From contig NZ_QLLY01000012.1 of assembly GCF_003259365.1 (NCBI RefSeq), forward strand, positions 5,089 to 69,088: a stretch of 64,000 bases of DNA, in the 5' to 3' direction. This DNA is from Streptomyces sp. PsTaAH-137. Its GTDB lineage: Bacteria; Actinomycetota; Actinomycetes; Streptomycetales; Streptomycetaceae. Below the pieces are notes generated by a model. The model was not told where the DNA came from, made no database searches, and was given only the letters and a program-made list of their open reading frames with translations. Position numbers and translations under genes: made by a program. The stretch's first letter is position 1. Each line of letters starts with the position of its first letter. Positions 33,514 to 42,676 of this stretch are shown here, in pieces.

Positions 33514-33600
33514 CGCTCACCCCGCGCCGGGGTGCCGCCTTGCCCACCCTGCCGCCCCAGGCGGCAGATTGCCCAAGGCGGGAGGCGGGCGGGGCGGCAG
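33514..33600. repeat. Palindromic repeat, family 2, second copy
   Basis: It matches the unit at 17733-17806: GCTCACCCCGC, then GCCGCCTTGCCCACCCTGCC and GGCGGCAGATTGCCCAAGGC. The same nested hairpin can form. It lies immediately after the stop of the active dipeptidase gene and could end its transcription. Confidence 0.8.
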
Positions 33601-33602
33601 AC

Positions 33603-34790
33603 CTAGCCGTCGAGTTGGGTCAGCGTCGCGTTCGACGGGCCGCGGCGGGACTGGAGGTCCCGGGAGACGGATTCGGCGGCGCCCAGGACACGGACGGCGT
33701 TGCGCCACGTCAGTTTCGACAGGTCGTCGTTCGACCAGCCGCGGTCCAGGAGTTCGGCGATCAGGTTCGGGTAGCCCGAGACGTCGTTCAGGCCGTCCGG
33801 GGTGAACGCCGTGCCGTCGTAGTCGCCGCCGATGCCGATGTGATCGACGCCGGCGACCTCGCGCATGTGGTCGAGGTGGTCGGCGACCGTGGACACCGTC
33901 GCGACCGGGCGCGGGTTCGTCTCCTCGAACGCGCGGTGCAGCTTCATCGCCGCCGGGGACGAGTCCAGGTGGTGGAAACCGTGCGCGCGCAGGTTCTCGT
34001 CGGCGGCCGCGGTCCAGTCGACCGCCGCCTGCAGGACGAACTTCGGCACGAAGGTCGCCATCGCCACTCCCCCGTTGCCGGGCAGCCGCTCCAGGACGTC
34101 GTCCGGGATGTTGCGCGGGTGGTCGCAGACGGCCCGCGACGAGGAGTGCGAGAAGATCACCGGCGCCTCGGTGACGTCCAGCGCGGCGCGCATCGTCGTC
34201 GCCGCGACGTGCGACAGATCGACGAGCATGCCCTCGCGGTTCATCTCCCGGACCACCTCGCGGCCGAAGGCCGACAGGCCGCCGACCCCGGGCTCGTCCG
34301 TCGCGGAGTCCGCCCACGCGATGTTGTCGTTGTGGGTGAGGGTCATGTAGCGCACGCCGAGCGCGTACAACGCCCGTAGCGTGGCGAGGGAGTTGTTGAT
34401 GGAGTGGCCGCCCTCGGCGCCCTTGAGCGAGGCGATGCGCCCGTCCCGCCGCGCCGCCTCCATGTCGGCGGCCGTCAGCGCCTCGCGCAGATCATCCGGG
34501 TACCGCGCGATCAACTGGTCGACGCAGTCGATCTGTTCGAGCGTGGCGCTGACCGCCGCGTCACCCGTCAGATCCGTACGGACGTACACCGACCAGAACT
34601 GCGCGCCCACGCCACCGGCCCGCAGCCGCGCCAGGTCGGTGTGCAGGTGCGCGCTCTGGTCGGCGGCGATGTCCCGGGCGTCGATGTCGTAGGTGACCTG
34701 CTCGCGCAGCGCCCACGGCAGGTCGTTGTGCCCGTCGACGACGGGGAACTCGGCGAGCAGCTCGCGGGCCCGCTCCGACGACGTACTCAT
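33603..34790 (-). CDS. Membrane (renal-type) dipeptidase, zinc-dependent
   Basis: This 395-residue amidohydrolase-superfamily enzyme cleaves dipeptides. The binuclear zinc site is complete: His21 and Asp23 in DGHNDLP, the bridging Glu in LKGAEGG, His in DLSHVAA and His in FSHSSSRA. The Asp in GIGGDYDG is also present. S. coelicolor Sco3058, a structurally studied renal dipeptidase homologue, lies at the same genomic place from memory. There is no signal peptide, so it is probably cytoplasmic. ATG 34790 has GGAAG at a good distance; GTG 34799 overlaps the purE stop. It follows purK-purE as the third gene of the unit. Confidence 0.92.
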   Translation of the reverse strand: MSTSSERARELLAEFPVVDGHNDLPWALREQVTYDIDARDIAADQSAHLHTDLARLRAGGVGAQFWSVYVRTDLTGDAAVSATLEQIDCVDQLIARYPDDLREALTAADMEAARRDGRIASLKGAEGGHSINNSLATLRALYALGVRYMTLTHNDNIAWADSATDEPGVGGLSAFGREVVREMNREGMLVDLSHVAATTMRAALDVTEAPVIFSHSSSRAVCDHPRNIPDDVLERLPGNGGVAMATFVPKFVLQAAVDWTAAADENLRAHGFHHLDSSPAAMKLHRAFEETNPRPVATVSTVADHLDHMREVAGVDHIGIGGDYDGTAFTPDGLNDVSGYPNLIAELLDRGWSNDDLSKLTWRNAVRVLGAAESVSRDLQSRRGPSNATLTQLDG

Positions 34791-34795
34791 GCCGC

Positions 34796-35320
34796 TCACT
34801 TCCCGAAACCGAAACCGGACCCCGCGCCCTCGGCCTTGGCGCGCAGCCGCTTGCCCTTCTCGGTGGCCTGGTCGTTGAGCTCCTGCTGGAACTCCTTCAT
34901 GCGGGCGAGGAGGTCCTCGTCGTGCGCGGCGAGGATGCGCGCGGCGAGCAGCCCCGCGTTGCGCGCGCCGCCGACCGAGACGGTCGCGACCGGCACCCCG
35001 GCCGGCATCTGCACGATGGACAGCAGGGAGTCCATGCCGTCGAGGTACTTCAGCGGCACCGGGACGCCGATCACCGGGAGCGGCGTCACCGAGGCGAGCA
35101 TTCCGGGCAGATGTGCGGCGCCGCCCGCGCCCGCGATGATCGCCTTCAGGCCACGCTCGGCGGCGTGCTCGCCGTAGGAGATCATCTCGCGCGGCATGCG
35201 GTGCGCGGAGACGACGTCGACCTCGTAGGGGATCTCGAACTCGTCGAGGGCCTTGGCCGCGGCCTCCATGACGGGCCAGTCCGAGTCGGACCCCATCACA
35301 ATGCCAACCACAGGGCTCAT
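34796..35320 (-). CDS. purE: N5-carboxyaminoimidazole ribonucleotide mutase
   Basis: The 174-residue class I PurE converts N5-CAIR to CAIR in purine synthesis. The signatures GIVMGSDSDWPVM, VDVVSAHRMP and IAGAGGAAHLPGM are intact. The catalytic His is that of SAHR. The start overlaps the purK stop by 4 bases (ATGA 35317-35320), giving coupled synthesis with the enzyme that makes its unstable substrate. The last 25 residues are Lys/Gly-rich and not part of the conserved core. Confidence 0.96.
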   Translation of the reverse strand: MSPVVGIVMGSDSDWPVMEAAAKALDEFEIPYEVDVVSAHRMPREMISYGEHAAERGLKAIIAGAGGAAHLPGMLASVTPLPVIGVPVPLKYLDGMDSLLSIVQMPAGVPVATVSVGGARNAGLLAARILAAHDEDLLARMKEFQQELNDQATEKGKRLRAKAEGAGSGFGFGK

Positions 35321-36468
35321 TCGGTGATCGTTCCCCTCAGGTATCCGGCTGCGTGACGAGCGCGGTCCAGTACGTCGTCCAGGTCGTCGCCGTAGGTGTT
35401 CACGTGACCGACCTTGCGGCCGGGCTTCACGTCCTTGCCGTACATGTGGATCTTCAGTTGCGGGTCGCGGGCCATGCAGTGCAGGTACGCGCTGTACATG
35501 TCCGGGAAGTCGCCGCCGAGGACGTTACCCATGACGGTCCACTTCGCGCGCGGGCGCGGGTCGCCGAGCGGCAGGTCGAGGACCGCGCGCACATGGTTGG
35601 CGAACTGCGAGGTGATCGCGCCGTCCTGGGTCCAGTGGCCGGAGTTGTGCGGCCGCATCGCCAGCTCGTTGACCAGAATGCGTCCGTCATGAGTCTCGAA
35701 CAGCTCCACCGCCAAGTGGCCGACGACGCCGAGCTCCTTGGCGATGCGCAGCGCGAGTTCCTGCGCCTCACCGGCGAGGTCCTCCGCGAGGCCGGGGGCC
35801 GGGGCGATGACCGTGTCGCAGACGCCGTCGACCTGCTGGGACTCGACGACGGGGTAGGCGACGGCCTGGCCGTGCGGCGAGCGGACGACGTTGGCCGCCA
35901 GCTCCCGCGCGAAGTCGACCTTCTCCTCGGCGAGGACCGGCACGCCCGCCTTGAACGGGTCCTCCGCGTCCGCCGCGGAGCGCACGACCCACACGCCCTT
36001 GCCGTCGTAGCCGCCGCGCACGGTCTTGAGGACGACGGGGAAGCCGTCGCCCTCGGAGGAGCCCTCCTCGGCGAAGGCGACCACGTCCGCCGGATCGCGC
36101 ACGATCCGGTGCCGCGGGCACGGCACGCCGAGCGCCGTGAGCTTCGCGCGCATCTCGCCCTTGTCCTGGGCGTACAGCAGCGCGTCGGGCCCGGGGCGCA
36201 CGGGGATGCCGTCCGCCTCCAGGGCCCGCAGGTGCTCACTGGGTACGTGTTCGTGGTCGAAAGTGATCACGTCACAGCCGCGCGCGAACTCGCGCAGCGT
36301 GTCCAGGTCGCGGTAGTCGCCGACGACGACGTCGCCGACGACCTGTGCCGCGGAATCCTGCGGGGTGTCACTGAGGAGCTTGAATCTGATGCCGAGCGGG
36401 ATGCCCGCCTCGTGTGTCATACGAGCGAGCTGGCCACCGCCGACCATGCCGACTACCGGAAACGTCAC
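35317..36468 (-). CDS. purK: N5-carboxyaminoimidazole ribonucleotide synthase
   Basis: The 383-residue ATP-grasp enzyme makes N5-CAIR from AIR, bicarbonate and ATP. It starts VVGMVGGGQLARMTHEAG, the PurK N-terminal signature. The central region has VVLKTVRGGYDGKGVWVV, the ATP-grasp lysine and glycine loop. The metal site is in VNELAMRPHNSGHWT. Length is standard. It is the first gene of the purK-purE-dipeptidase unit and is divergent from the GtrA gene. Confidence 0.96.
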   Translation of the reverse strand: MTFPVVGMVGGGQLARMTHEAGIPLGIRFKLLSDTPQDSAAQVVGDVVVGDYRDLDTLREFARGCDVITFDHEHVPSEHLRALEADGIPVRPGPDALLYAQDKGEMRAKLTALGVPCPRHRIVRDPADVVAFAEEGSSEGDGFPVVLKTVRGGYDGKGVWVVRSAADAEDPFKAGVPVLAEEKVDFARELAANVVRSPHGQAVAYPVVESQQVDGVCDTVIAPAPGLAEDLAGEAQELALRIAKELGVVGHLAVELFETHDGRILVNELAMRPHNSGHWTQDGAITSQFANHVRAVLDLPLGDPRPRAKWTVMGNVLGGDFPDMYSAYLHCMARDPQLKIHMYGKDVKPGRKVGHVNTYGDDLDDVLDRARHAAGYLRGTITE

Positions 36469-36611
36469 ATCCCCAGGGTATCGGCCAAATGACTGGTTCC
36501 CACGCGCCCCTCTTTCTGTAGGAAAGAACGAGGTAAGACCATCGACGGCGTCCGCAGGCGCCCACGAGGGGCCGTGGTTAGCATGACTGGGTCGGCTCCT
36601 GCCGGAGCCGC

Positions 36612-37181
36612 GTGACCGAACACACGGGGACGACGGGGGCAGAGGCGACGATTATGAGCGTGACGACCAACCGGCCGGCCAAGGGCCTCGGCGCACTGCG
36701 GGTGCGGTTCGCGTCCCTGGCCAGGGAGATCGCCAAGTTCGGCGTCGTCGGCGCCCTGGGCGTCCTCGTGAACTTCGCGGTCTTCAACCTGATGCGGCAC
36801 GGCACCGACCTCCAGGTGGTGCGGGCCAGTGTGATCGCCACGGTCGTCGCCATCGTCTTCAACTACGTGGGGTTCCGCTACTTCACCTACCGTGACCGCG
36901 ACAAGAGCGGCCGCGCCAAGGAACTCACGCTGTTCCTGCTGTTCAGCGTGGTCGGCCTGGTGATCGAGAACGGTGTCCTGTACGCGGCGACCTACTGGTT
37001 CCACTGGGACAGCTCGCTGCAGAGCAACATCTTCAAGTTCCTCGGCATGGGCCTCGCGACCCTGTTCCGCTTCTGGTCCTACCGCACCTGGGTGTTCCGG
37101 GCGCTGCCGGCCAAGGAGGCGGTGGCCAGCGCGGAATCGTTCCTGGACGAACCGGCGCCCCCGGTCCAGCGCATCAAGTAG
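36612..37181 (+). CDS. GtrA family membrane protein
   Basis: The 189-residue protein has four predicted membrane helices between residues 40 and 160 (FGVVGALGVLVNFAVFNL, VIATVVAIVFNYVGFRYFTY, LTLFLLFSVVGLVIENG, and FLGMGLATLFRFWSYRTWVF). That is the GtrA fold, whose members help flip undecaprenyl-phosphate-linked sugars in wall-polymer glycosylation. GTG 36612 is taken as the start; ATG 36654 is in frame and would give a 175-residue protein. No glycosyltransferase partner is directly adjacent. Confidence 0.88.
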   Translation: MTEHTGTTGAEATIMSVTTNRPAKGLGALRVRFASLAREIAKFGVVGALGVLVNFAVFNLMRHGTDLQVVRASVIATVVAIVFNYVGFRYFTYRDRDKSGRAKELTLFLLFSVVGLVIENGVLYAATYWFHWDSSLQSNIFKFLGMGLATLFRFWSYRTWVFRALPAKEAVASAESFLDEPAPPVQRIK

Positions 37182-37186
37182 CGGTC

Positions 37187-38455
37187 CTAGCGGATCGTCT
37201 CGGAATCGCCGGACTGCTTCTTCAGCGGCGTACGGGACAGGAACAGACCGAAGACCGGCGGGCTCGCCTGGAGCATCTCCAGACGGCCGCCGTCGGCCTC
37301 GGCGAGGTCGCGGGCGACCGCGAGGCCGATGCCCGTCGAGTTGCGGCCGCTGATGGTCCGCTCGAAGATCCGCGAGCCCAGCTCCGAGGGGACGCCCGGG
37401 CCCTCGTCCGTGACCTCGATGACCGCCTGGTTGCCGGTGACGCGGGTGCGCAGGGCGACGGTGCCGCCGCCGTGCATCAGCGAGTTCTCGATCAGCGCCG
37501 CGAGTACCTGGGCGACCGCGCCCGGGGTGCCGACCGCCGTGAGGTGGCGCTTCCCGGACGAGACGATGGCGCGGCCCGCGCTGCGGTAGGCGGGGCGCCA
37601 CTCCTCCAGCTGCTGCTTGATCACCTCGTCGAGATCGAAGGTGACGGCCGAGCCGGTGCGCGGGTCGCGGGCGTTGGTCAGCAGCCGCTCGACGACGTCG
37701 GTGAGCCGCTCCACCTGCGTGAGCGCGATCGTCGCCTCCTCCTTCACCTCGGCCAGGTCCTCGGTCATGGTGATCTCCTCCAGGCGCATGGAGAGCGCCG
37801 TGAGGGGCGTACGGAGCTGGTGCGAGGCGTCGGCGGCGAGCCGCCGCTCGGCGGTCAGCATGCGGGCGATGCGCTCCGCGGAGCCGTCCAGGACGTCGGC
37901 GACCCGGTCCAGCTCGGGCACCCCGTACCGCTTGTGCCGCGGACGCGGGTCGCCGGAGCCCAGGCGCTCCGCCGTGGAGGCCAGATCGGTGAGCGGGGAC
38001 GCGAGGCGGTTGGCCTGCCGTACGGCGAGCAGCACGGCGGCGACGATGGCGAGCAGCGCCACCCCGGCGATGAGCAGCAGGGTGCGGCCGACCTCGGCGG
38101 TCACCTCGGAGCGGGGCTCCTCGACGGTGACCTTCTCGCCCTGCTCCCCGTCGGCGGTGTACTTGATGACCTCGCCGTCCGGGCGGGTGCCGATCTCGAT
38201 GGGCTTGTCGCCGGGCATCTCGATCAGCGCGTAGCGCTCCCCCGCGACCTGGTTCTTCAGGACGTCGCCGCTGATCAGCTCGTCGCTGAGCATCCGGCTG
38301 TCGACGATGGAGGCCAGCCGGATCGCTTCGGACTGCACGCGCTCCTGGGCGCTGTTCGTGATGGTCCGGGTCTCCACGATGACGAGGGAGATCCCGAACA
38401 CGGCGATCACGACCAGAACGACGGCGAGCGTGGAATTGATCAGTCGGCGGCGCAT
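37187..38455 (-). CDS. Two-component sensor histidine kinase
   Basis: The 422-residue kinase has two membrane helices (about residues 8-28 and 125-147) around an extracytoplasmic sensor of about 95 residues, then a HAMP linker. The H-box is DASHQLRTPLTALSMRLEE, followed by an N-box ALIENSLMHGGGTV, G1 TDEGPGVP and G2 GIGLAVARDLAE. All catalytic elements are intact. It belongs to the OmpR-linked, CseC-like class. The response regulator gene lies 131 bases upstream on the same strand, with a family 1 repeat between them. The signal is unknown. Confidence 0.92.
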   Translation of the reverse strand: MRRRLINSTLAVVLVVIAVFGISLVIVETRTITNSAQERVQSEAIRLASIVDSRMLSDELISGDVLKNQVAGERYALIEMPGDKPIEIGTRPDGEVIKYTADGEQGEKVTVEEPRSEVTAEVGRTLLLIAGVALLAIVAAVLLAVRQANRLASPLTDLASTAERLGSGDPRPRHKRYGVPELDRVADVLDGSAERIARMLTAERRLAADASHQLRTPLTALSMRLEEITMTEDLAEVKEEATIALTQVERLTDVVERLLTNARDPRTGSAVTFDLDEVIKQQLEEWRPAYRSAGRAIVSSGKRHLTAVGTPGAVAQVLAALIENSLMHGGGTVALRTRVTGNQAVIEVTDEGPGVPSELGSRIFERTISGRNSTGIGLAVARDLAEADGGRLEMLQASPPVFGLFLSRTPLKKQSGDSETIR

Positions 38456-38490
38456 GGCTCCAGTGTCCCGGATCCGGTGGGCGCCCCCTC

Positions 38491-38510
38491 AGGGGCGCGG
38501 GGAACTGCGC
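38491..38510 (-). repeat. Dispersed repeat, family 1, copy E
   Basis: The full 20-base core in reverse orientation, lying in the 131-base spacer between response regulator and kinase genes. It is the only copy placed inside what looks like one operon. Confidence 0.85.
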
Positions 38511-38586
38511 GAGCAACCGCACACGACCGGCGGCCGGACCCGGAGATCAGCCCCTACGGCGCGAAGACCCCGGGGCCCGAGCGGCC

Positions 38587-39264
38587 TCAGCTCTTCTCGA
38601 ACCTGAAGCCCACGCCGCGCACGGTGGCGATATAACGAGGATTCGCGGCGTCGTCGCCCAGCTTCTTGCGGAGCCACGAGATGTGCATGTCCAGGGTCTT
38701 GGTCGAGGACCACCAGGTGGTGTCCCAGACCTCGCGCATCAGCTGGTCGCGGGTCACGACCCGGCCCGCGTCCCGCACGAGCACCCGCAGCAGGTCGAAC
38801 TCCTTGGCGGTGAGCTGGAGCTCCTCGTCGCCCATCCAGGCCCGGTGCGACTCGACGTCGATCCGGACGCCGTGGGTGGCCGGGGCCTCCTTGGGCTCGG
38901 CGGCGCCGCGCCGCAGCAGCGCCCGGACCCGGGCCAGCAGCTCGGCGAGGCGGAACGGCTTCGTCACGTAGTCGTCGGCGCCGGCGTCGAGGCCGACGAC
39001 CGTGTCCACCTCGTCGGCGCGCGCGGTCAGGATCAGGATCGGCACCGTGTGGCCCTCGGCGCGCAGCCGGCGGGCCACCTCCAGTCCGTCCATCCCGGGC
39101 AGGCCGAGGTCGAGGACGACGAGGTCGATGCTTCCCTGCAGTCCGGCGTCGAGGGCGGTGGGTCCGTCCTCGCGCACTTCCACCTCGTAACCCTCCCGGC
39201 GCAGGGCGCGGGCCAGCGGCTCCGAGATGGACGCGTCGTCCTCGGCGAGCAGTACACGGGTCAT
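38587..39264 (-). CDS. Two-component response regulator, OmpR/PhoB type
   Basis: The 225-residue regulator has a receiver domain at 1-120 (VLLAEDDASISEPLA acidic pocket, phospho-Asp in LVVLDLGLPGMDG, conserved Thr in ILTARADEVD, Lys in DDYVTKPF). A winged-helix DNA-binding domain follows at 130-223, ending SWLRKKLGDDAANPRYIATVRGVGFRFE. The frame is open to 39363, but ATG 39264 places the receiver start correctly. It pairs with the kinase gene downstream. Targets are unknown; the divergent peptide transporter is a possible one. Confidence 0.93.
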   Translation of the reverse strand: MTRVLLAEDDASISEPLARALRREGYEVEVREDGPTALDAGLQGSIDLVVLDLGLPGMDGLEVARRLRAEGHTVPILILTARADEVDTVVGLDAGADDYVTKPFRLAELLARVRALLRRGAAEPKEAPATHGVRIDVESHRAWMGDEELQLTAKEFDLLRVLVRDAGRVVTRDQLMREVWDTTWWSSTKTLDMHISWLRKKLGDDAANPRYIATVRGVGFRFEKS

Positions 39265-39759
39265 GGGGTGATGGTAGTCCGCGTCGGACGAGGGCCGTGG
39301 GGTGATCCGCCGGTACGGGACCGAGACCGGGTCCGCGAGGGGCCCCGGCGAAAGCGGAGTCATGACCTCCGCGATTACGTCATCCGACTTCGAAGTGCGA
39401 TCCTGGGGAAAACCTTGGAATCAGCAGAACGGTTCCGTCCGGACCTGTGATCCATCTCTCAAGTCCTTCCATATGCCGCACTGTCGTGTCGTATGGTGAC
39501 CAAACGCCTGATGCACTACTGGGGGACCTTTGGAGCGCACTGCGCCCGAAGGTCCTTTTCATGTGCGGTCAAAAGCAATGACCTGTGGCCGGGCCCCGAG
39601 ACACGTGACGAAGCGTGGACGGGGTGTGGATCCCGGGCCCCGCTGTGACACCTCTTCCCTCGGGCGTGGAGAGGTCGGCGGGACTCCGGTGCCGGCCGCC
39701 CCCCACCGGGCGCTCAGCCGCTGTGCGGCGCGCGTCCCGACACCCCACAAGGATCGACC
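39265..39759. other. 495-base divergent intergenic region with an internal hairpin and T-run
   Basis: It separates the response regulator (minus) from the peptide symporter (plus). I see no supported gene. TATGGT at 39492-39497 is a possible -10. GGACCTTTG (39524-39532) pairs with CGAAGGTCC (39547-39555), with a small inner stem, and is followed by TTTT (39556-39559), which looks like an intrinsic terminator within the leader. Confidence 0.4.
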
Positions 39760-41253
39760 ATGGCGTCCAGCCTGACGAAGGACTCGGCCAGTACCCCTGG
39801 CTTCGAGAAGACCTTCTTCGGCCACCCCCGCGGACTGGCCACTCTCTTCATGACCGAGATGTGGGAGCGCTTCAGCTTCTACGGCATGAAGGCCCTGCTC
39901 CCGCTGTATCTGATCGCTCCCGGCGGGCTGCACATGAACCCCGCCACGGCCACGGCGATCTACTCGGTCTACATGTCCATGGTCTACCTGCTCGCCATGC
40001 CCGGCGGCTGGGTCGCCGACCGGTTCTGGGGTCCCCGCAAGACGGTGGCCATCGGCGCCTCCATCGTGATCCTCGGCCACATCACACTGGCCCTGCCCAG
40101 CGCGGGTTCGTTCTTCGCGGGTCTGGCGCTGGTGGCGCTCGGCTCGGGTCTGCTGAAGGCCAACATCTCCACGATGGTCGGCCACCTGTACAAGGGCCCC
40201 GAGGACCCGCGCCGCGACAGTGGCTTCACGGTCTTCTACATCGGCATCAACGTGGGCGCCTTCCTCGCGCCGCTGACCATCGGCACCGTCGGTGAGAACG
40301 TCAACTGGCACTTCGGCTTCGCGCTCGCCGCGATCGGCATGGCCCTGGGCCTGGCCCAGTTCCTGCTCGGCAGCCGTCACCTGAGCTCCGAGAGCGACAT
40401 CGTCACCAAGCCCGCCACGGCGCAGGAGAAGGCGAAGACGCTCCGCACCAGCCTGATCTGGGCGGCCGTCGCCGCGGTCTTCTACGTGATCGTGGTTGCC
40501 ACCGGCACGTACACGCTGAACTGGATCCTGGTCCCGCTGACCCTGATCGGCCTGATCATCCCGGTCGCCGTGCTGTACCGGATGAAGACCGACAAGGAGC
40601 TGACGGGCGAGGAGCGGTCGAAGCTCTCCGGCTACATCTGGTTCTTCGTCGTCGCCGCCATCTTCTGGATGATCTACGACCAGAACGGCTCGACGCTGTC
40701 GATCTTCGGCGAGAACTCGACGACGAACTCCCTGCTCGGGTTCGACTTCCCGACGTCCTGGTACCAGTCGCTGAACCCGATCTTCATCATGGCGCTGGCC
40801 CCCGTGGTCGCCTCCGCCTGGATCTGGCTGAACAAGCGCGGCAAGGAGCCGAGCACGGCGGTCAAGTTCGCGTCGTCGCTGGTCCTGATGGGCATCTCCT
40901 TCGCCGTCTTCCTGATCCCGCTGATCGACACCGCAGCCAACGGCGGCAAGGTCTCCCCGATGTGGCTGGTGGCGATCTACTTCATCCAGACCGTCGGCGA
41001 GCTGTGCCTCTCCCCGGTCGGCCTGTCGGTCACGACGAAGATGGCCCCGGCGAAGTACAGCGCGCAGATGATGGGTGTCTGGTTCCTCGCGGTCACCGCG
41101 GGCGACTCCGTCACCGGTCTGCTCTCCACCGCCGGCGTCGACCTGAACACGAAGGGAGCGGTCGCCATCGAGGTGGCCCTCGCCGTCGTCGCCGGTGTCG
41201 GCATCTGGATGTACCGCAAGAAGGTCAAGCAGCTCATGGGCTCGGTCAACTGA
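39760..41253 (+). CDS. Oligopeptide:H+ symporter, POT/PTR family
   Basis: The 497-residue protein has about 12-14 membrane helices. It carries the POT signature EMWERFSFYGMKALLPLYL (ExxERFxYY type, for proton coupling) near residue 27 and the PTR2 motif FTVFYIGINVGAFLAPL. It imports di- and tripeptides with protons at the cytoplasmic membrane. The ATG at 39760 follows AAGGA. A strong hairpin lies 15 bases after the stop. The leader contains a terminator-like hairpin, so expression may be attenuated. Confidence 0.94.
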   Translation: MASSLTKDSASTPGFEKTFFGHPRGLATLFMTEMWERFSFYGMKALLPLYLIAPGGLHMNPATATAIYSVYMSMVYLLAMPGGWVADRFWGPRKTVAIGASIVILGHITLALPSAGSFFAGLALVALGSGLLKANISTMVGHLYKGPEDPRRDSGFTVFYIGINVGAFLAPLTIGTVGENVNWHFGFALAAIGMALGLAQFLLGSRHLSSESDIVTKPATAQEKAKTLRTSLIWAAVAAVFYVIVVATGTYTLNWILVPLTLIGLIIPVAVLYRMKTDKELTGEERSKLSGYIWFFVVAAIFWMIYDQNGSTLSIFGENSTTNSLLGFDFPTSWYQSLNPIFIMALAPVVASAWIWLNKRGKEPSTAVKFASSLVLMGISFAVFLIPLIDTAANGGKVSPMWLVAIYFIQTVGELCLSPVGLSVTTKMAPAKYSAQMMGVWFLAVTAGDSVTGLLSTAGVDLNTKGAVAIEVALAVVAGVGIWMYRKKVKQLMGSVN

Positions 41254-41267
41254 CCCGACCCGCACCC

Positions 41268-41311
41268 GAAGGGGCCCGGTCCGCACCACACGGTGCGGGC
41301 CGGGCCCCTTC
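41268..41311. terminator. Bidirectional hairpin terminator, peptide symporter and surface-protein cluster
   Basis: GAAGGGGCCCGGTCCGCACC (41268-41287) pairs with 41292-41311 over 20 positions with one T:G wobble, loop ACAC. The genes on either side converge. Confidence 0.9.
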
Positions 41312-41320
41312 CGCTGGCCG

Positions 41321-42676
41321 CTACCTCCTGGCCGCCCGCCGCTTCGGCAGGAACGTGAAGACCGCGCCGCCCAGCAGGATCACCGTGCCGGCCACCAGGC
41401 CGAGGGCGCGCAGGGCGCCGTCGTTCGAGGCGCCGGTCTCGGCGAGGCCGCCGCTCGCGGCCGAGCCGCCCGCCGCCGAGCCGGAGGCCGAACCGCCCGC
41501 CGAGCCCGAGCCGGAGCCCGAGGCGCCGCCCTCCACGGCCGTGGTGTCGATCTCCAGGGAGACCGCGTTCGTGGTCGGCGTGCAGGTGGTGGTCGTGCCC
41601 AGCGCCTCCACGATGAGGACGCCCGGGGACAGCGTCGACTTGCCGTCGGCGCCCGGCTTGTAGGTGCCGGTCAGGTCCGGGATCTCGATCGGGGCGCCGG
41701 ACTTGATGGCCTCCTTGTTCGTGGGTCCCTCCACATGGACGGTGCCCTTGTCGGCGCCGCCCAGCTTCACCTCCATCGACGGCTTGACCGAGTCGGCCGG
41801 GATGTCGGCCGGGCTGTCCATCACGGACTTCTTGAACTGGACGGTGAGGGCGTAGTTCCCGCCGTCCTTCTTGGCGTTGATCTGCACCGGGGACGTGGCG
41901 TTCTTGTCGCCGATGGGGGTCTTGCAGGCGTACGGGATCGAGACCTCCTTGCCGGTGAGGTCGGTCTGCCCGCCGGAGCCGCCGCTCGTGCCTCCGGTGT
42001 CGGTGGACCCCGTCGTGCCGGACGTCGTCGTACCGCCGCTGTCCGTGGTCCCCCCGGAGTCGGTGGTGCCGCCCGAACCGGTGGTGCCGCCGTTGGACCC
42101 GCTCGTGGTGCCGCCGCCCGAACTCCCGCCGCCGTCCGTGACCTTGATGGTCGCGCCGGGCTTCACCGTCTCCTTCGGCGAGCACTTGGTGTCCGTCGAG
42201 ATGGGCTTGTTGACGTTGATGTTGTACGCGTCCGGGGTCAGCGTCACATCACCGGCCGCGGTCAGCTTGACCTTGCCCGTCATCGTGGACAGCTTCATCG
42301 CGCTGTTCTTGGGGATCGCCGGGTTCTCCCGCGGCCCGGTCATCGAGATGTTCCCGGTCTGCGCCCCGGCCGCCTTCAGCGTGCCGGTGGGCTGCACGGT
42401 GTTCGCGTCGAGATCGAGGACGTCCGGGTTCTTGGAAGCGGCCTGCACGAACTTCCAGGTCACCTCGACCTCGTCGCCGACCTTCGCCGTCGCGGGCGCG
42501 GTCAGCTCCACCTGCGTGGTGCCCTCGACGGGATCGAGGCCGGAGATCGCGGGCGGGATGCACTCGGTCTTGTACGAGACTTCTGCGGCCTGCGCGGGGG
42601 ACGCGAGGAACAGCAGTCCCGCCCCGCCGAGCATCAGGGCGACGCCGGCCGCGCTCACTCTCCGTTGGGTGGTCAC
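41321..42676 (-). CDS. Secreted surface protein with C-terminal LAETG sortase-type signal
   Basis: The 451-residue protein has a Sec signal peptide (cleavage after SPAQA near residue 30) and two beta-rich domains. The first (about 31-165) begins VSYKTECIPP; the second (about 235-385) contains YACKTPIGDK and ALGTTTTCTP. They are joined by a Gly/Ser/Thr linker of repeated GGTT/GGTDS units (about 168-230). After a second Gly/Ser linker comes LAETG at 411-415, a hydrophobic helix and KRRAARR. LAxTG signals are those of class E sortases. The second domain is shared with the protein at 44748-45494. It is coupled to the upstream gene (ATGA 42673-42676). Function unknown. Confidence 0.8.
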   Translation of the reverse strand: MTTQRRVSAAGVALMLGGAGLLFLASPAQAAEVSYKTECIPPAISGLDPVEGTTQVELTAPATAKVGDEVEVTWKFVQAASKNPDVLDLDANTVQPTGTLKAAGAQTGNISMTGPRENPAIPKNSAMKLSTMTGKVKLTAAGDVTLTPDAYNINVNKPISTDTKCSPKETVKPGATIKVTDGGGSSGGGTTSGSNGGTTGSGGTTDSGGTTDSGGTTTSGTTGSTDTGGTSGGSGGQTDLTGKEVSIPYACKTPIGDKNATSPVQINAKKDGGNYALTVQFKKSVMDSPADIPADSVKPSMEVKLGGADKGTVHVEGPTNKEAIKSGAPIEIPDLTGTYKPGADGKSTLSPGVLIVEALGTTTTCTPTTNAVSLEIDTTAVEGGASGSGSGSAGGSASGSAAGGSAASGGLAETGASNDGALRALGLVAGTVILLGGAVFTFLPKRRAARR

